The translations under genes were made by a program, and so were the position numbers. Shown in pieces: positions 43,583 to 53,214 of a stretch of 64,000 bases of DNA. Within the stretch, counting starts at the first letter, position 1. The number at the start of each line of letters is the position of its first letter. The DNA is taken from positions 1-64,000 of the forward strand of contig JAGTXO010000061.1 of the NCBI GenBank assembly GCA_019448385.1, read 5' to 3'. The notes under the pieces were generated by a model that searched no databases, was not told the origin of the DNA, and saw only the letters and a list, made by a program, of their open reading frames with translations. This DNA comes from Diacronema lutheri. Its lineage: Eukaryota; Haptophyta; Pavlovophyceae; Pavlovales; Pavlovaceae.

Positions 43583-45977
43583 ATGAGCTTCCGCTCGCAC
43601 ACGAAGAGGCTGCCGGCGCTGGAGCACGAGCCGCTGACTCCGGACGAGGCGTCTGTGCTCTTGCAAGCGCGCAGTGCACTCGGCGATGACTTTGCCTCCC
43701 TGCCGCGTGACGTGCTCGTGCAGTTTGTGCGCGGGTGCGGAGCGCGCGCCGTACTCGCTTCGCGCGCGCGCGCGCGCGCTCGCTCCCCGCCCCGCCCACC
43801 CGCGTGCATCCGCCTTGCGCCCACGCCGCGGATGGCGGCAGCTACATTGACGAGGCCGATTGGGCGGGGTCGTGCATCAAGCACCTGCGCGAGCTCGTCG
43901 TCTGGCGGCAGCGCGAGGGCGTCGACGACGTGCTCGCGCGCGCGCCCGACCGTCGCGACGAGTTCGAGCGGATGTGGCGCACGTCGGTGATCGGCGAGGA
44001 CGGCGCCGGTCATCCGGTCGTGGTCGAGTCGCTCGGCCGCATCCCCGCGTCCGACTTCCAGGCCGCCTTTGACGAGCCGCTCTTCTTGCGCCACTGCGCG
44101 TACAACAAGGAGACGTTGCGCCGGCTGTGCATCCACACATCGCACCGCACGGCACGGCGAGTGTACAAGTTTGTCGTCGTGCTCGACATGCACGGGCTCT
44201 CGCTGCGGCACACGGCGCGTCCTTTCCTGCACATGATCAAGACGTACATCTCCGCGTTTGGCAACCTCTACCCCGAGTCGCTTCAGAAGCTATACATCGT
44301 CAATGCGCCCCTTGTCTTCACCGGCACGTGGGCCATCATTCGGCCGCTGCTCCACCCGCTCACCGCGCGCAAGATCGCGCTCTTCGCGCATTTGGATAAG
44401 GCGACCAAGGTGCGCGCGCCCGCGCCGCACCGCACTGCGCCGCGCATCGGCCCTCCGGCCGTGACGCGCGCGCTCTCGTTGGTGCGCTCACGGCCGCCAG
44501 CCTTCTGCGCGCGCCGCTCGCGCCAGGCCATGGAGGCCGACGGCGTGACGCTCGGCACGTCGCTCGACGCAGCGTACGCGTCCGGCGACTCGTGCTCGAC
44601 GCTTGTCCGCCAGCACGGCCTCGCGTCCGCCGAGCTGCGGTCGTACGTGCCGGCAGCAGAGTTGGCTCTCTATGAGGACTCGATCGAAGATGCTTGCGCG
44701 CACGTCGCGGCCGCGCGCGCGCTCCAGTCGCCTGCATCGTCGACGGTCGCCTCGCCGCGCTCGTCGTTTGCGCGCCCGTCGAGCGCGCCCGCCGCACCCG
44801 CCTCCCTGCCGCGCCCGCCGCTGCCGAGCGTCGACGAACGTTTCGCCGTCGCGCGCACGGGCCCAGCGGCGAGTGGCGAGGTCCATGCGGCACTTGTGCG
44901 CCGCATCGACACGAGCCGGCAGCGCGCTTCGTGCGCGCCGGCGCAGTTGGCGCCTACCGGCAACGCCGCGCTCGTCGCCGTCGCGCCAGAGGGCGTCGTC
45001 GTCGTCGGCGCGAACGGCGCGAGATGCGTTACGTGCACGACGACGACCGGCACGCTTGAGATCGAGGCTGGGCGCGTCGTGCACTTTGCGCTGCTGCTGC
45101 CCGCGCGCGAGCTCATCTGGTTCGTCGCCGAGGCGCCGCTCGCCGCGCACCTCATCGCCTGCGCCGCGCGCGCGGACGACGGGCCGTCCGCCGCCGACGG
45201 CGACACGCGCGCGGCGCACGGCGCGGCGCCCGGCGCGGCGCTCGGCGGCGCGCGCACGAGCGCGATGATCGGCACCATGCTGCTGCGCCGGGTGCACGGA
45301 GGTGCGCGGCGCGCCGTACACGGCGGCGGACGCGCCCGCGCGCGCCGCCGCCCTCCCGCCGCCCTTCCCTCCCCCTCCCTTTCATTTCCCGCCACCCTTC
45401 CCTCCCCCTCCCTTTCATTTCCCGCCACCCTCACCCCCCCCCCTCCCCCCCCCCCCCCCTCACCCCGCCTCCTTCCCATTTTCCCGCCGCAACGGTGCGG
45501 TGGACAGGCGCGCGCCATGTGCTGCTCTACGGCGACGACGGCTCGACGCTGTGCGCCAAGCGGACGACGGGCGCGGCGCAGATCGAGCTCGCCGTCTCCA
45601 AGATGCTGGGCAGAGGTGACCCGTCGATTGGCGCCGGCAGTTGGGTCGACCTGCTCGCCCAACCCGGCGGCGGTCCGGCGGCAGCGGCGCACGGACCGAC
45701 GGAGGCGCGCGCGGGCGGTGCGGCGAGCGCAGACGGCGCTGCGGTCGAGCGCATAGCGGGCGCCTCCCACTCGGCGGCCGAGCAGCCGCGCACCCTCGCG
45801 CCGAGGCCGACGCTGACGCCGACGCCGACAGCCACCAGTACGGTCAAGGGCGCGAGCGGCGCGGGCGCGCCGCCGAGCGCGCCGCCCATGTTGCTCGTCC
45901 TCGCGGTCGTGGCGTCGCTTTGCGCGGCGAACTTGGCCATCCTCGGCAAGTGGCGCCTCGAGCTGACGTGGGAGTGA
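43583..45977 (+). CDS. Sec14-like lipid-transfer protein (CRAL-TRIO plus GOLD-like) with C-terminal membrane segment
   Basis: Four exons (43583-43734, 43842-44409, 44527-45301, 45508-45977) give 654 residues. The N-terminal CRAL-TRIO helices read DVLVQFVRG followed by YIDEADW and LRELVVWRQREGVDD. The lipid-binding domain includes YKFVVVLDMHGLS, IKTYISAFGNLYPESLQK and YIVNAPLVFTGTWAIIRPLL. These are hallmarks of Sec14/phosphatidylinositol-transfer proteins. After a Ser/Ala/Pro linker a beta-rich segment (LEIEAGRVVHFALLL, HVLLYGDDGSTLC) resembles the GOLD domain of SEC14L and patellin proteins. The chain ends with a hydrophobic span (MLLVLAVVASLCAANLAIL), unusual for soluble Sec14 proteins and suggesting tail anchoring. 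The third intron holds a duplicated 33-bp C/T-rich unit and a poly-C tract. Confidence 0.85.
45355..45475 (+). repeat. pyrimidine-rich tandem duplication and poly-C tract in an intron
   Basis: Two copies of a unit like CCACCCTTCCCTCCCCCTCC, then a long C tract, all within the third intron of the Sec14-like gene. It may act as an extended polypyrimidine tract before the acceptor at 45507. Confidence 0.8.
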
Positions 45978-46002
45978 CTGAGTGTGGCGGAAGTGACAAA
46001 AT

Positions 46003-46032
46003 GGGGGGGGGGGGGGGGGGGGGGGGGGGGGG
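46003..46032 (+). repeat. poly-G tract after the Sec14-like gene
   Basis: About 29 consecutive guanines 26 bp after the stop codon. It could help transcription termination by G-quadruplex or R-loop formation; this is inference. Confidence 0.9.
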
Positions 46033-46233
46033 CGGGGAACGGGGCAGGCGTGCACGAGGTCGTCGCCCCGACCTTGGGCATGGACCGCGCGCTCTTTTGC
46101 TCGCCACATTTCGTCGCGCCTCGGCCGGTCGGCCATCGCCCGTCGGCCCTGTGACTCGCCCGGAAACCTATGTAACGGCGTTGGGAAGGCCGTAACGTAC
46201 GTTGCCGTTCCCAACGATATTCTCAGCGCTTCC

Positions 46234-46611
46234 ATGGCCCGCCCGCCAGCAGCGGACGAGCGCCTGGCGCTCGTGTGCGCCGCCGCGCTGCTCGGGGCGT
46301 CAAGGGCGCAGCAACCCACTGCCTCCTCCGGCGCGATTGACGCGGGCGAGATCGACGCGGTCGAAACGATCTCGATCTGGGCCGTGCTGCTGCTGCTGCA
46401 CATCCTCCTCGTCGTCGCCTTCTGCTTTTGCGAGCGGCCGATGGCGGACCCTTTGCGGATGCAGCCGGTCGTCGAGCAGAACGTGCGTGGGCCCAAGAGC
46501 GTCGGCGCTGATACGGGCCGGAGCGCGCGCTCCTCCGAGCTTGTTGGGCAATCGTCGCGCGGCAACACGACGGCGCGCTCGGCGGCTCACTCGGACCGTT
46601 CGTACCGCTGA
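46234..46611 (+). CDS. small protein with signal peptide and one membrane span
   Basis: 125 residues. A signal peptide (LALVCAAALLGASRAQ) is followed by a short acidic ectodomain (AIDAGEIDAVETISIW), one transmembrane helix (AVLLLLHILLVVAFCFC) and a 50-residue Ser/Arg-rich cytoplasmic tail. The ATG at 46234 is the first in frame. No family was recognised. The layout resembles the membrane protein at 27.8-28.1 kb, but the sequences do not clearly match. Confidence 0.6.
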   Translation: MARPPAADERLALVCAAALLGASRAQQPTASSGAIDAGEIDAVETISIWAVLLLLHILLVVAFCFCERPMADPLRMQPVVEQNVRGPKSVGADTGRSARSSELVGQSSRGNTTARSAAHSDRSYR

Positions 46612-46761
46612 GCGTGCGCGGGCACGAGGGTCGCCGGCAGGGCTGGAGGGGAGGCGGGGGCGCGCGCCGCTGCACGTGCGGCCCGGGCGCCGCGGCAGCG
46701 CGCGCGCGTGGCGCCCAGCATCAACCCTACTACGTGCGGCTCAGAGTAGCATAATTACGTG

Positions 46762-48302
46762 TCATCTCTCGCGGCTCAGCGCGGCCGCCGCGGTGCGGAC
46801 AGCGGGCGCGCTCGCCTTTGCCGGCAGTGTGCCCGCGCCACGCACCGCGCGTCCAGCCGATTTTGCGCGGTGGTTCGTCGCGGTGCCCGGCCGCGGCGCG
46901 GTGTCGCGCGCGCCGGGTGCGTCGCCGGCCGAGGCACGCGCGCCTGTGGCGGCGGTGGGCGTGCGCGGCCGTGGCGAGGACCGGTTTGCGGCCCAAAAAT
47001 TGGCCTCGCGCTCGGCTGCTGCGCGCGCCGCGCCGCGCTCGGCCGCCCTGTCCCGATTCCTTTCGCAGACTGGCACGTGCCGCTCGTAGGCGACGCTGTC
47101 AAACTTGCGCGCGCACAGTGGGCAGGTCTCGCGACTGTCCTCGCCACCGGACTGTGCGAGCGCGAGCGTGGACGGACGAGCACGGCGCACACCGCGCGTG
47201 AGGTGCCGTGCGCGTGCCGGCCGTGCGCGACGTGCGGCGGGCCGCGCGCACCTTGGCCGCGTGGCCGGCGGAGCGCGAGGCGGCTTTGCTCGGCGAGGGC
47301 GAGCCGCGGCCGGGCTTGCTCGGCGAGCGCTCCGACGGCGACGAGGCGCGCCGCTCGGACGGCGCGAGGTCGAGGTGAAGGAGGGCAGCAGGAGGATCGC
47401 CTCGTCGGTGTACGCTCGAGGTCGTCCCATGCCGGCGCGACGCGGGTTCGCCAGTGGAGGCGTTGGCGGAGGGGTGGAACGTGCCGCTGCCGCGGACGCA
47501 CGCGGCCTCGTGCCGCGCGAGCCGGTCTACGCGGAACGTGCGTGCGCAGTTCTGCGAGCGCGCGCGCGATCGCGGGCAGCGCAGAGTGGGCAAGACGGCG
47601 CGCGCGCGCGCGCGCGCACGGCAGGCGTCGGTTCGCGCGGCGCGGCGCGCAAACCTTGCACTTGGCCATCTCGACGGCCAGAATTGCCTCGTCCGCGTCG
47701 AGCGCGGCGAGCGTCGAGTTCACGTCGTATGACGCTGCTGGCCGCGGCAGAGGGCGGTCGGGCGGAGACGGCGGCCGCGGCGCGGGCGCGGCCTCGCGCA
47801 ACGCGGCGGCGGCGACGGCGGGCGCCAAACGAGGGGCGGCGGCGGCGGGCAGCGAAGATCGCCGACTTGCGCTGAGGGCGGCGCTCAGCTCATCCGCCGG
47901 CACCGACCGCTCGAGCGGGCGCGTGAGCAGCGCGTCGAGCGACGGCGCTGGCTGCGCGGGCATGGCCGAACCGTGCGCGCTCGGTGGGTGCGGCGGGTGT
48001 GCAAAGCGCGGCGCCTCGGTCGCAAGCTGTGGCGCGGTCACGGTCGGGTCGCAGATGAAGATAAGCGGGCGCCCGTCGCCCACGTCCGCGCCGAGCGAGC
48101 GGCCCGACGCCAGCGTCTCGATGATCGGCTCGAGAGCGATCGAGATGTGCCGTTTGACCTCCTCGGCGATCACGGCAGAGACGAGCGGTGCGAGCTCGGC
48201 GGCCAGCGCCGTCAGCGTGTATTCCGTCGCGAACTTGCCTAGCTGTAGCGTGGCCGTACCGTGCGTATGCACCGCGCCGTTGACACCCTTGCTGCCAAAC
48301 AT
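46762..48302 (-). CDS. ZC2HC1-like protein with two C2HC zinc fingers
   Basis: Three exons (48302-47655, 47551-47252, 47151-46762) give 445 residues. The first finger is split by an intron: MAKCK joins NCARTFRVDRLARHEAAC, giving C-x2-C-x12-H-x4-C. The second is CPLCARKFDSVAYERHVPVC. Two such fingers with basic Ser/Pro linkers (SPSKPGRGSPSPSK) are typical of the ZC2HC1/FAM164 family, whose members are often linked to cilia or flagella. The N-terminal 150 residues have a helical patch (TLTALAAELAPLVSAVIAEE) of unknown function. The ATG at 48302 is preferred because the one at 48374 would overlap the divergent NTF2-like gene. It converges on the small membrane protein gene. Confidence 0.75.
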
Positions 48303-48345
48303 GTTGAGCACGCAAAGGCGTTCGAAAGTCGCCGAAACGGTCACA

Positions 48346-49590
48346 ATGGCCGTTGTCGTGCACCGATGGGACACCAGCTCGCGTGAACGCCCCGTGGAGC
48401 CTGCGCTCGGCGCCGTCGCGAGCGGTCGAGCTGATTCGCCGCCGGTCTTTGCCGTCCATGTGTGGGCTCACGAGACGGACGGCGGCTCGCTCGAGCGCCC
48501 TGCGGCGCTCATGCTCGGCGGGGCTTCGGGCGACGGCGACTGGCAGCGCGGCGAGCGCGTGGACGCGCGCGGCCGGTCGTTCAACGTCTTCTCGCTGCAC
48601 CACGCGCTCATCCAGCTGCTCCATTCGCGTCGCCTGCGCGACGTGGACGCGATGCTCGACGACGAGTGTGTGCTCGAGGCGAGCGGCGGATCGCACTGCG
48701 CGGGCGAGGTGGGGACGTTTGCCGGCCGGCGCGCCGTGCTTGCGCAGCTCTCGCGGGAGGTGGAGGACGCGCACGGAGGGCGGATCGCCTCGGTCGAGCC
48801 CATCGCGCTCTCCGCGTTCGGCGAGACGCACACGCTTTGGCGCTCGGCAGGCGCTGTCGCCGCGCCACCGCCGCCGACCAACCGGCCGCGCCAGCGCTCG
48901 TCACCCGCGCAGCACGCCCCGCGCGTCGCCGCGTCGGCCGCGGCGAATCCGCCGCCATTTCGCATCGCTGAGCGGATTGAGTGGTCGCCCGACGGGCGCG
49001 CGCGCCGCATCCGCCGGCGCGAACCGGCGGCGCTTTCGCAGTTGGAGTGGTCACGCGCAATTGCCGCTGCGCACAGCCGCGTCGCCATCGCCGAGCACCT
49101 CGCCGAGGGCGTCACGTACATGCAGCCGGGCGGCAGGGTGCTGCGCGGGCGCGCGGACGTGCTCGATGCGCTCGGTGCGCTCAGCGCGCGCTTGCACGGC
49201 CACGTGCGCAGCCGCTCGGCTCCGCTCGAACTTGGCGCAGGCGGCGGCGGGGGCGGGCGCGCGTCGCAGCTCGAGCTGTGCGGTGATTGGCTGCCGATCG
49301 GCGCGCGGCCCGGCGCGCGCGGCGTGCGCGCGCGAGTGCGCATGCTCGAGACGCTGACGTGGGCGCCGAGCGGGCACGTGCGCGAGATCACGCACGCACT
49401 CATCCCGCGCAGCGCGCCGGCCGCCTTGCCGTGCGCGCCGTCGGCGCGCGCCGCCGCCGCCGCCGCCGGCAGCAGCGACAAGGACGAGACTGTCGCGCAC
49501 GCGGCGGCGCGCCGCATGAGCGGCACGAGCGCGGGCGGGCGGGGCGTACGCGCGCAGAGGCGCGGACTCGCGCGGCGGCGGTGCGGCTGA
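48346..49590 (+). CDS. protein with two NTF2/SnoaL-like domains
   Basis: 414 residues from the ATG at 48346. The first alpha-beta unit (about residues 75-235) has HHALIQLLHSRRLRDVDAML, CVLEASGG and a late strand FRIAERIEWSPDGRARRI. The second (about 245-370) repeats the layout: IAAAHSRVAIAEHLAEGVTY, a GRADVLDALGALS helix and MLETLTWAPSGHVREITHAL. The recurring pattern of a helix, a D-x-D-type turn and a closing W-x-x-x-G strand is what NTF2-like/SnoaL domains show. Catalytic residues cannot be named, so enzyme versus binding role is open. Further exons may follow; a short protein-like stretch ending at 50004 (GICSIGWEVCVGWHAALV) is a candidate. Divergent from the ZC2HC1-like gene with 43 bp between start codons. 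Confidence 0.6.
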   Translation: MAVVVHRWDTSSRERPVEPALGAVASGRADSPPVFAVHVWAHETDGGSLERPAALMLGGASGDGDWQRGERVDARGRSFNVFSLHHALIQLLHSRRLRDVDAMLDDECVLEASGGSHCAGEVGTFAGRRAVLAQLSREVEDAHGGRIASVEPIALSAFGETHTLWRSAGAVAAPPPPTNRPRQRSSPAQHAPRVAASAAANPPPFRIAERIEWSPDGRARRIRRREPAALSQLEWSRAIAAAHSRVAIAEHLAEGVTYMQPGGRVLRGRADVLDALGALSARLHGHVRSRSAPLELGAGGGGGGRASQLELCGDWLPIGARPGARGVRARVRMLETLTWAPSGHVREITHALIPRSAPAALPCAPSARAAAAAAGSSDKDETVAHAAARRMSGTSAGGRGVRAQRRGLARRRCG

Positions 49591-50084
49591 CTCGTGCGGC
49601 CCCGGTCCGGCTGACTCGAGCGGCCCCGGTCCGGTGTTCGCCCGGACGGCGCGTGGGCGGCGCGGGCGGCGCCGGGCCGGGCCCGCGCGAATGCGAGGGC
49701 GAGGGCGCGGACGCGTGCGCGCGCGGCGTCAGCGGCGGCCAGGCCGAGGCGGAGGCGGAGGCGGAGGCGGAGGCGGAGCTGCCCGTCGCGCGCCATGCGC
49801 TCGCGCTGCCCGCGTCCCCCGCATCTGCCGACGGCGACAATGCCGACGCCTACACCGGCGCGTGCGCCCGACGGCATCTGCAGCATCGGGTGGGAGGTTT
49901 GCGTCGGGTGGCATGCGGCACTTGTGCGCATGCAGCACGCGGCCGCGCTCGCGCCGCTCTGCCGCGCGCTCGCACCGGCGGTGCGCTTGCTGCCCAGGGA
50001 ATGAGGCGAAATTCCGGGGGGCGAAATGCAAATCTGAGTATTTCGCCCCGAAATCTCATTCCCTGCTGCTGCCGCGGCATGCCG
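49591..50084 (+). other. stretch between the NTF2-like gene and the minisatellite
   Basis: It contains a 20-bp GCGGCTGACTCG-type direct repeat near 49580-49630, a (GAGGCG)n run near 49745-49780, the possible terminal exon ending at 50004 and an inverted repeat at 50000-50063. No independent gene is supported. Confidence 0.4.
50000..50063. repeat. imperfect inverted repeat
   Basis: GGAATGAG...GGGGCGAAAT and ATTTCGCCCC...CTCATTCC face each other across a short AT-rich loop. It can fold into a stem of roughly 20 bp. It sits just before the 45-bp array and is less GC-rich than its surroundings. Confidence 0.65.
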
Positions 50085-52075
50085 GGCGGGCAGGGATCGT
50101 CTTGGCGAAGGATGAGGCTGTGCGCAAGTGGCGGGTAGGCGTCGTCTTGGCGAGGGATGAGGCTGTGCGCAAGTGGCGGGCACGCGTCGTCTTGGCGAGG
50201 GATGAGGCTGTGCGCAAGTGGCGGGCAGGCGTCGTCTTGGCGAGGGATGAGGCTGTGCGCAAATGGCGGGCAGGCGTCGTCTTGGCGAGGGATGAGGCTG
50301 TGCGCAAGTGGCGGGCAGGCGTCGTCTTGGCGAGGGATGAGGCTGTGCGCAAGTGGCGGGCAGGCGTCGTCTTGGCGAGGGATGAGGCTGTGCGCAAGTG
50401 GCGGGCAGGCGTCGTCTTGGCGAGGGATGAGGCTGTGCGCATGTGGCGGGCAGGCGTCGTCTTGGCGAGGGATGAGGCTGTGCGCAAGTGGCGGGCAGGC
50501 GTCGTCTTGGCGAAGGATGAGGCTGTGCGCAAGTGGCGGGCAGGCGTCGTCTTGGCGAGGGATGAGGCTGTGCGCAAATGGCGGGCAGGCGTCGTCTTGG
50601 CGAGGGATGAGGCTGTGCGCATGTGGCGGGCAGGCGTCGTCTTGGCGAGGGATGAGGCTGTGCGCAAGTGGCGGGCAGGCGTCGTCTTGGCGAGGGATGA
50701 GGCTGTGCGCAAGTGGCGGGCAGGCGTCGTCTTGGCGAGGGATGAGGCTGTGCGCAAGTGGCGGGCAGGCGTCGTCTTGGCGAAGGATGAGGCTGTGCGC
50801 ATGTGGCGGGCAGGCGTCGTCTTGGCGAGGGATGAGGCTGTGCGCAAGTGGCGGGCAGGCGTCGTCTTGGCGAGGGATGAGGCTGTGCGCAAGTGGCGGG
50901 CAGGCGTCGTCTTGGCGAGGGATGAGGCTGTGCGCAAGTGGCGGTCAGGCGTCGTCTTGGCGAGGGATGAGGCTGTGCGCAAGTGGCGGGCAGGCGTCGT
51001 CTTGGCGAGGGATGAGGCTGTGCGCATGTGGCGGGCAGGCGTCGTCTTGGCGAGGGATGAGGCTGTGCGCAAGTGGCGGGCAGGCGTCGTCTTGGCGAGG
51101 GATGAGGCTGTGCGCGAGTGGCGGGCAGGCGTCGTCTTGGCGAGGGATGAGGCTGTGCGCAAGTGGCGGGCAGGCGTCGTCTTGGCGAGGGATGAGGCTG
51201 TGCGCAAGTGGCGGGCAGGCGTCGTCTTGGCGAGGGATGAGGCTGTGCGCAAGTGGCGGGCAGGCGTCGTCTTGGCGAGGGATGAGGCTGAGCGCAAGTG
51301 GCGGGCAGGCGTCGTCTTGGCGAGGGATGAGGCTGTGCGCAAGTGGCGGGCAGGCGTCGTCTTGGCGAGGGATGAGGCTGTGCGCAAGTGGCGGGCAGGC
51401 GTCGTCTTGGCGAAGGATGAGGCTGTGCGCAAGTGGCGGGCAGGCGTCGTCTTGGCGAGGGATGAGGCTGTGCGCAAGTGGCGGGCAGGCGTCGTCTTGG
51501 CGAGGGATGAGGCTGTGCGCAAGTGGCGGGCAGGCGTCGTCTTGGCGAAGGATGAGGCTGTGCGCATGTGGCGGGCAGGCGTCGTCTTGGCGAGGGATGA
51601 GGCTGTGCGCAAGTGGCGGGCAGGCGTCGTCTTGGCGAGGGATGAGGCTGTGCGCAAGTGGCGGGCAGGCGTCGTCTTGGCGAGGGATGAGGCTGTGCGC
51701 ATGTGGCGGGCAGGCGTCGTCTTGGCGAGGGATGAGGCTGTGCGCAAGTGGCGGGCAGGCGTCGTCTTGGCGAGGGATGAGGCTGTGCGCAAGTGGCGGG
51801 CAGGCGTCGTCTTGGCGAGGGATGAGGCTGTGCGCACGTGGCGGGCAGGCGTCGTCTTGGCGAGGGATGAGGCTGTGCGCAAGTGGCGGGCAGGCGTCGT
51901 CTTGGCGAGGGATGAGGCTGTGCGCGAGTGGCGGGCAGGCGTCGTCTTGGCGAGGGATGAGGCTGTGTGCAAGTGGTGGGCAGGCGTCGTCTTGGCGAGG
52001 GATGAGGCTGAGCGCAAGTGGCGGGCAGGCGTCGTCTTGGCGAGGGATGAGGCTGTGCGCAAGTGGCGGGCGCGC
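50085..52075 (+). repeat. 45-bp minisatellite, about 44 copies
   Basis: The unit starts GGCGTCGTCTTGGCGAGGGA and is almost invariant, with recurring single-base variants (AAGTG/AAATG/ATGTG/GAGTG, AGG/AAG). Because 45 is a multiple of three and few stop codons arise, long frames run through it on both strands, for instance a 15-residue repeat VLARDEAVRKWRAGV. No start, motif or flanking exon ties any of these frames to a gene, so it is treated as non-coding satellite DNA. Confidence 0.95.
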
Positions 52076-52220
52076 TCCGCGCGCAGCTCGCGCGGTTGAG
52101 CGGCGCGAGTGGGATCGCACGCGCCAAGGTCACATCTGGTGTACACGCCGTCGCGCCTGTGTGCGGCCGTCTTCGGCGTGCGTGCCTGAGCGCACATTGT
52201 GCGCAAAGACGGACGGCGCG

Positions 52221-52246
52221 AGGGGGGGGGGGGGGGGGGGGGGGGG
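52221..52246 (+). repeat. poly-G tract
   Basis: About 26 consecutive guanines between the minisatellite and the EF-hand gene. Confidence 0.9.
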
Positions 52247-52397
52247 CAAAAAGGCAAGGTGACGCGCATCACGCGTTCGCACCGTGGCGCCGCGTTCCGC
52301 TTGCTTCGCTGCGGGGGCCACAGCGGAGACCGATTGGGCGGTCGTCTCATCTCTCAACTGACGCTCGTCAGTCGGCAGTCCTAGGCAGCGAACATTG

Positions 52398-52416
52398 TGC
52401 GCACATTTTGTGCGCA
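52398..52416. promoter_or_regulatory. hairpin upstream of the EF-hand gene
   Basis: TGCGCAC and GTGCGCA form a 7-bp stem around ATTTT, 39 bp before the ATG. The core ACATTGTGCGCA also occurs near 52193, so it may be a repeated regulatory motif. Confidence 0.35.
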
Positions 52417-52448
52417 TCGTTTCGGGACGCAGCGAAGTTCCGGAGTTC

Positions 52449-52470
52449 GGACAGATGAATTCATCTGTCC
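52449..52470. promoter_or_regulatory. 22-bp perfect palindrome covering the start codon
   Basis: GGACAGATGAATTCATCTGT plus CC is its own reverse complement and contains the first ATG of the EF-hand gene (52455). In RNA it would hide the start codon in a hairpin or allow pairing between transcripts. An alternative ATG is at 52491. Confidence 0.5.
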
Positions 52471-53194
52471 TCCCCGGGGTGGGAAAAACGATGCGGACGT
52501 TTTCTCCCGAGCAGCTCCGGAATCTGCGTGAGGTCTTCGACGTGCTGGACGAGGACGGCTCGGGGGTCTGCGCCCGCGCAACCGCGCGGCTTGACCCGGC
52601 GTGGCCTCAGACTTGGGCTCAGCAGCCGCGCGCGCATTCTCCGGCGCGTGGCGCGCAGGTGATCACCGCGGACGAACTTTTCGCCGTCCTGCGCAAAATC
52701 GAGCCGACGGCCACGATTCAGGCCGCAGAGGCGATGATCCGCGAGGTGGATGCCGATGGGGATCGCGTCATCCGATTCGACGAGTACGCGCCCCGCCGTG
52801 CATCGCGCTCGCGTTGCACCGCCGTGCGCCCTCGCCAATGCACGGCGCGATTTGGGCGCTCCGCGCCGGCGCGGTGATCCCCAGATTCAAAGCGATGATG
52901 GAGGCAAAGCTGAACCAGCCATCGGGTGTCGCGGACATGCTGCGGCTGCTCGACCTCGACCGGAACGGCGTCCTGACGCGCGCTGAAATTCGCGATGCGC
53001 TGCAGCGCATGGACATGCTCGTTCTGGAGGACGATATCGACGAGATGATGCGCACATGCGACCGAGGCGGCAAGGGCCATGTGACTGCGGCGGACCTCGC
53101 CGCTATGTTTGTCGAGGCGGGCGTCTCGACCGATCCGGCCGGCCGTCGCACTAGCGCAGCGGCGGGGCAAGCGCAGGCGAAGCCCCCTCTTTGA
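52455..53194 (+). CDS. calmodulin/centrin-like EF-hand protein
   Basis: Three exons (52455-52565, 52659-52783, 52885-53194) give 181 residues. Four EF-hands are visible. EF1 is DEDGSGVITADE and is completed across the first intron. EF2 is DADGDRVIRFDE and is completed across the second. EF3 is DLDRNGVLTRAE. EF4 is DRGGKGHVTAAD, with Gly at the third ligand position and Asp at position 12, so it is probably a weak or lost calcium site. The lead FSPEQLRNLREVFDVLDEDG is typical of calmodulin and centrin, and a 20-residue extension precedes it. A calcium sensor, possibly flagellar or cytoskeletal. It converges on TMEM209 with 20 bp between stops. Confidence 0.85.
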
Positions 53195-53214
53195 CCTCGT
53201 CCGAACTCGCATCA

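Noticed and set aside
50085-52075. CRISPR-like array
   Set aside because: Units are contiguous 45-bp copies without unique spacers, in a eukaryotic genome.
48468-52133. Minus-strand frame of over 1,200 codons through the minisatellite and NTF2-like gene
   Set aside because: It is the shadow of the 45-bp array and of the NTF2-like gene, with no motif and arginine/proline-rich filler outside the repeat.
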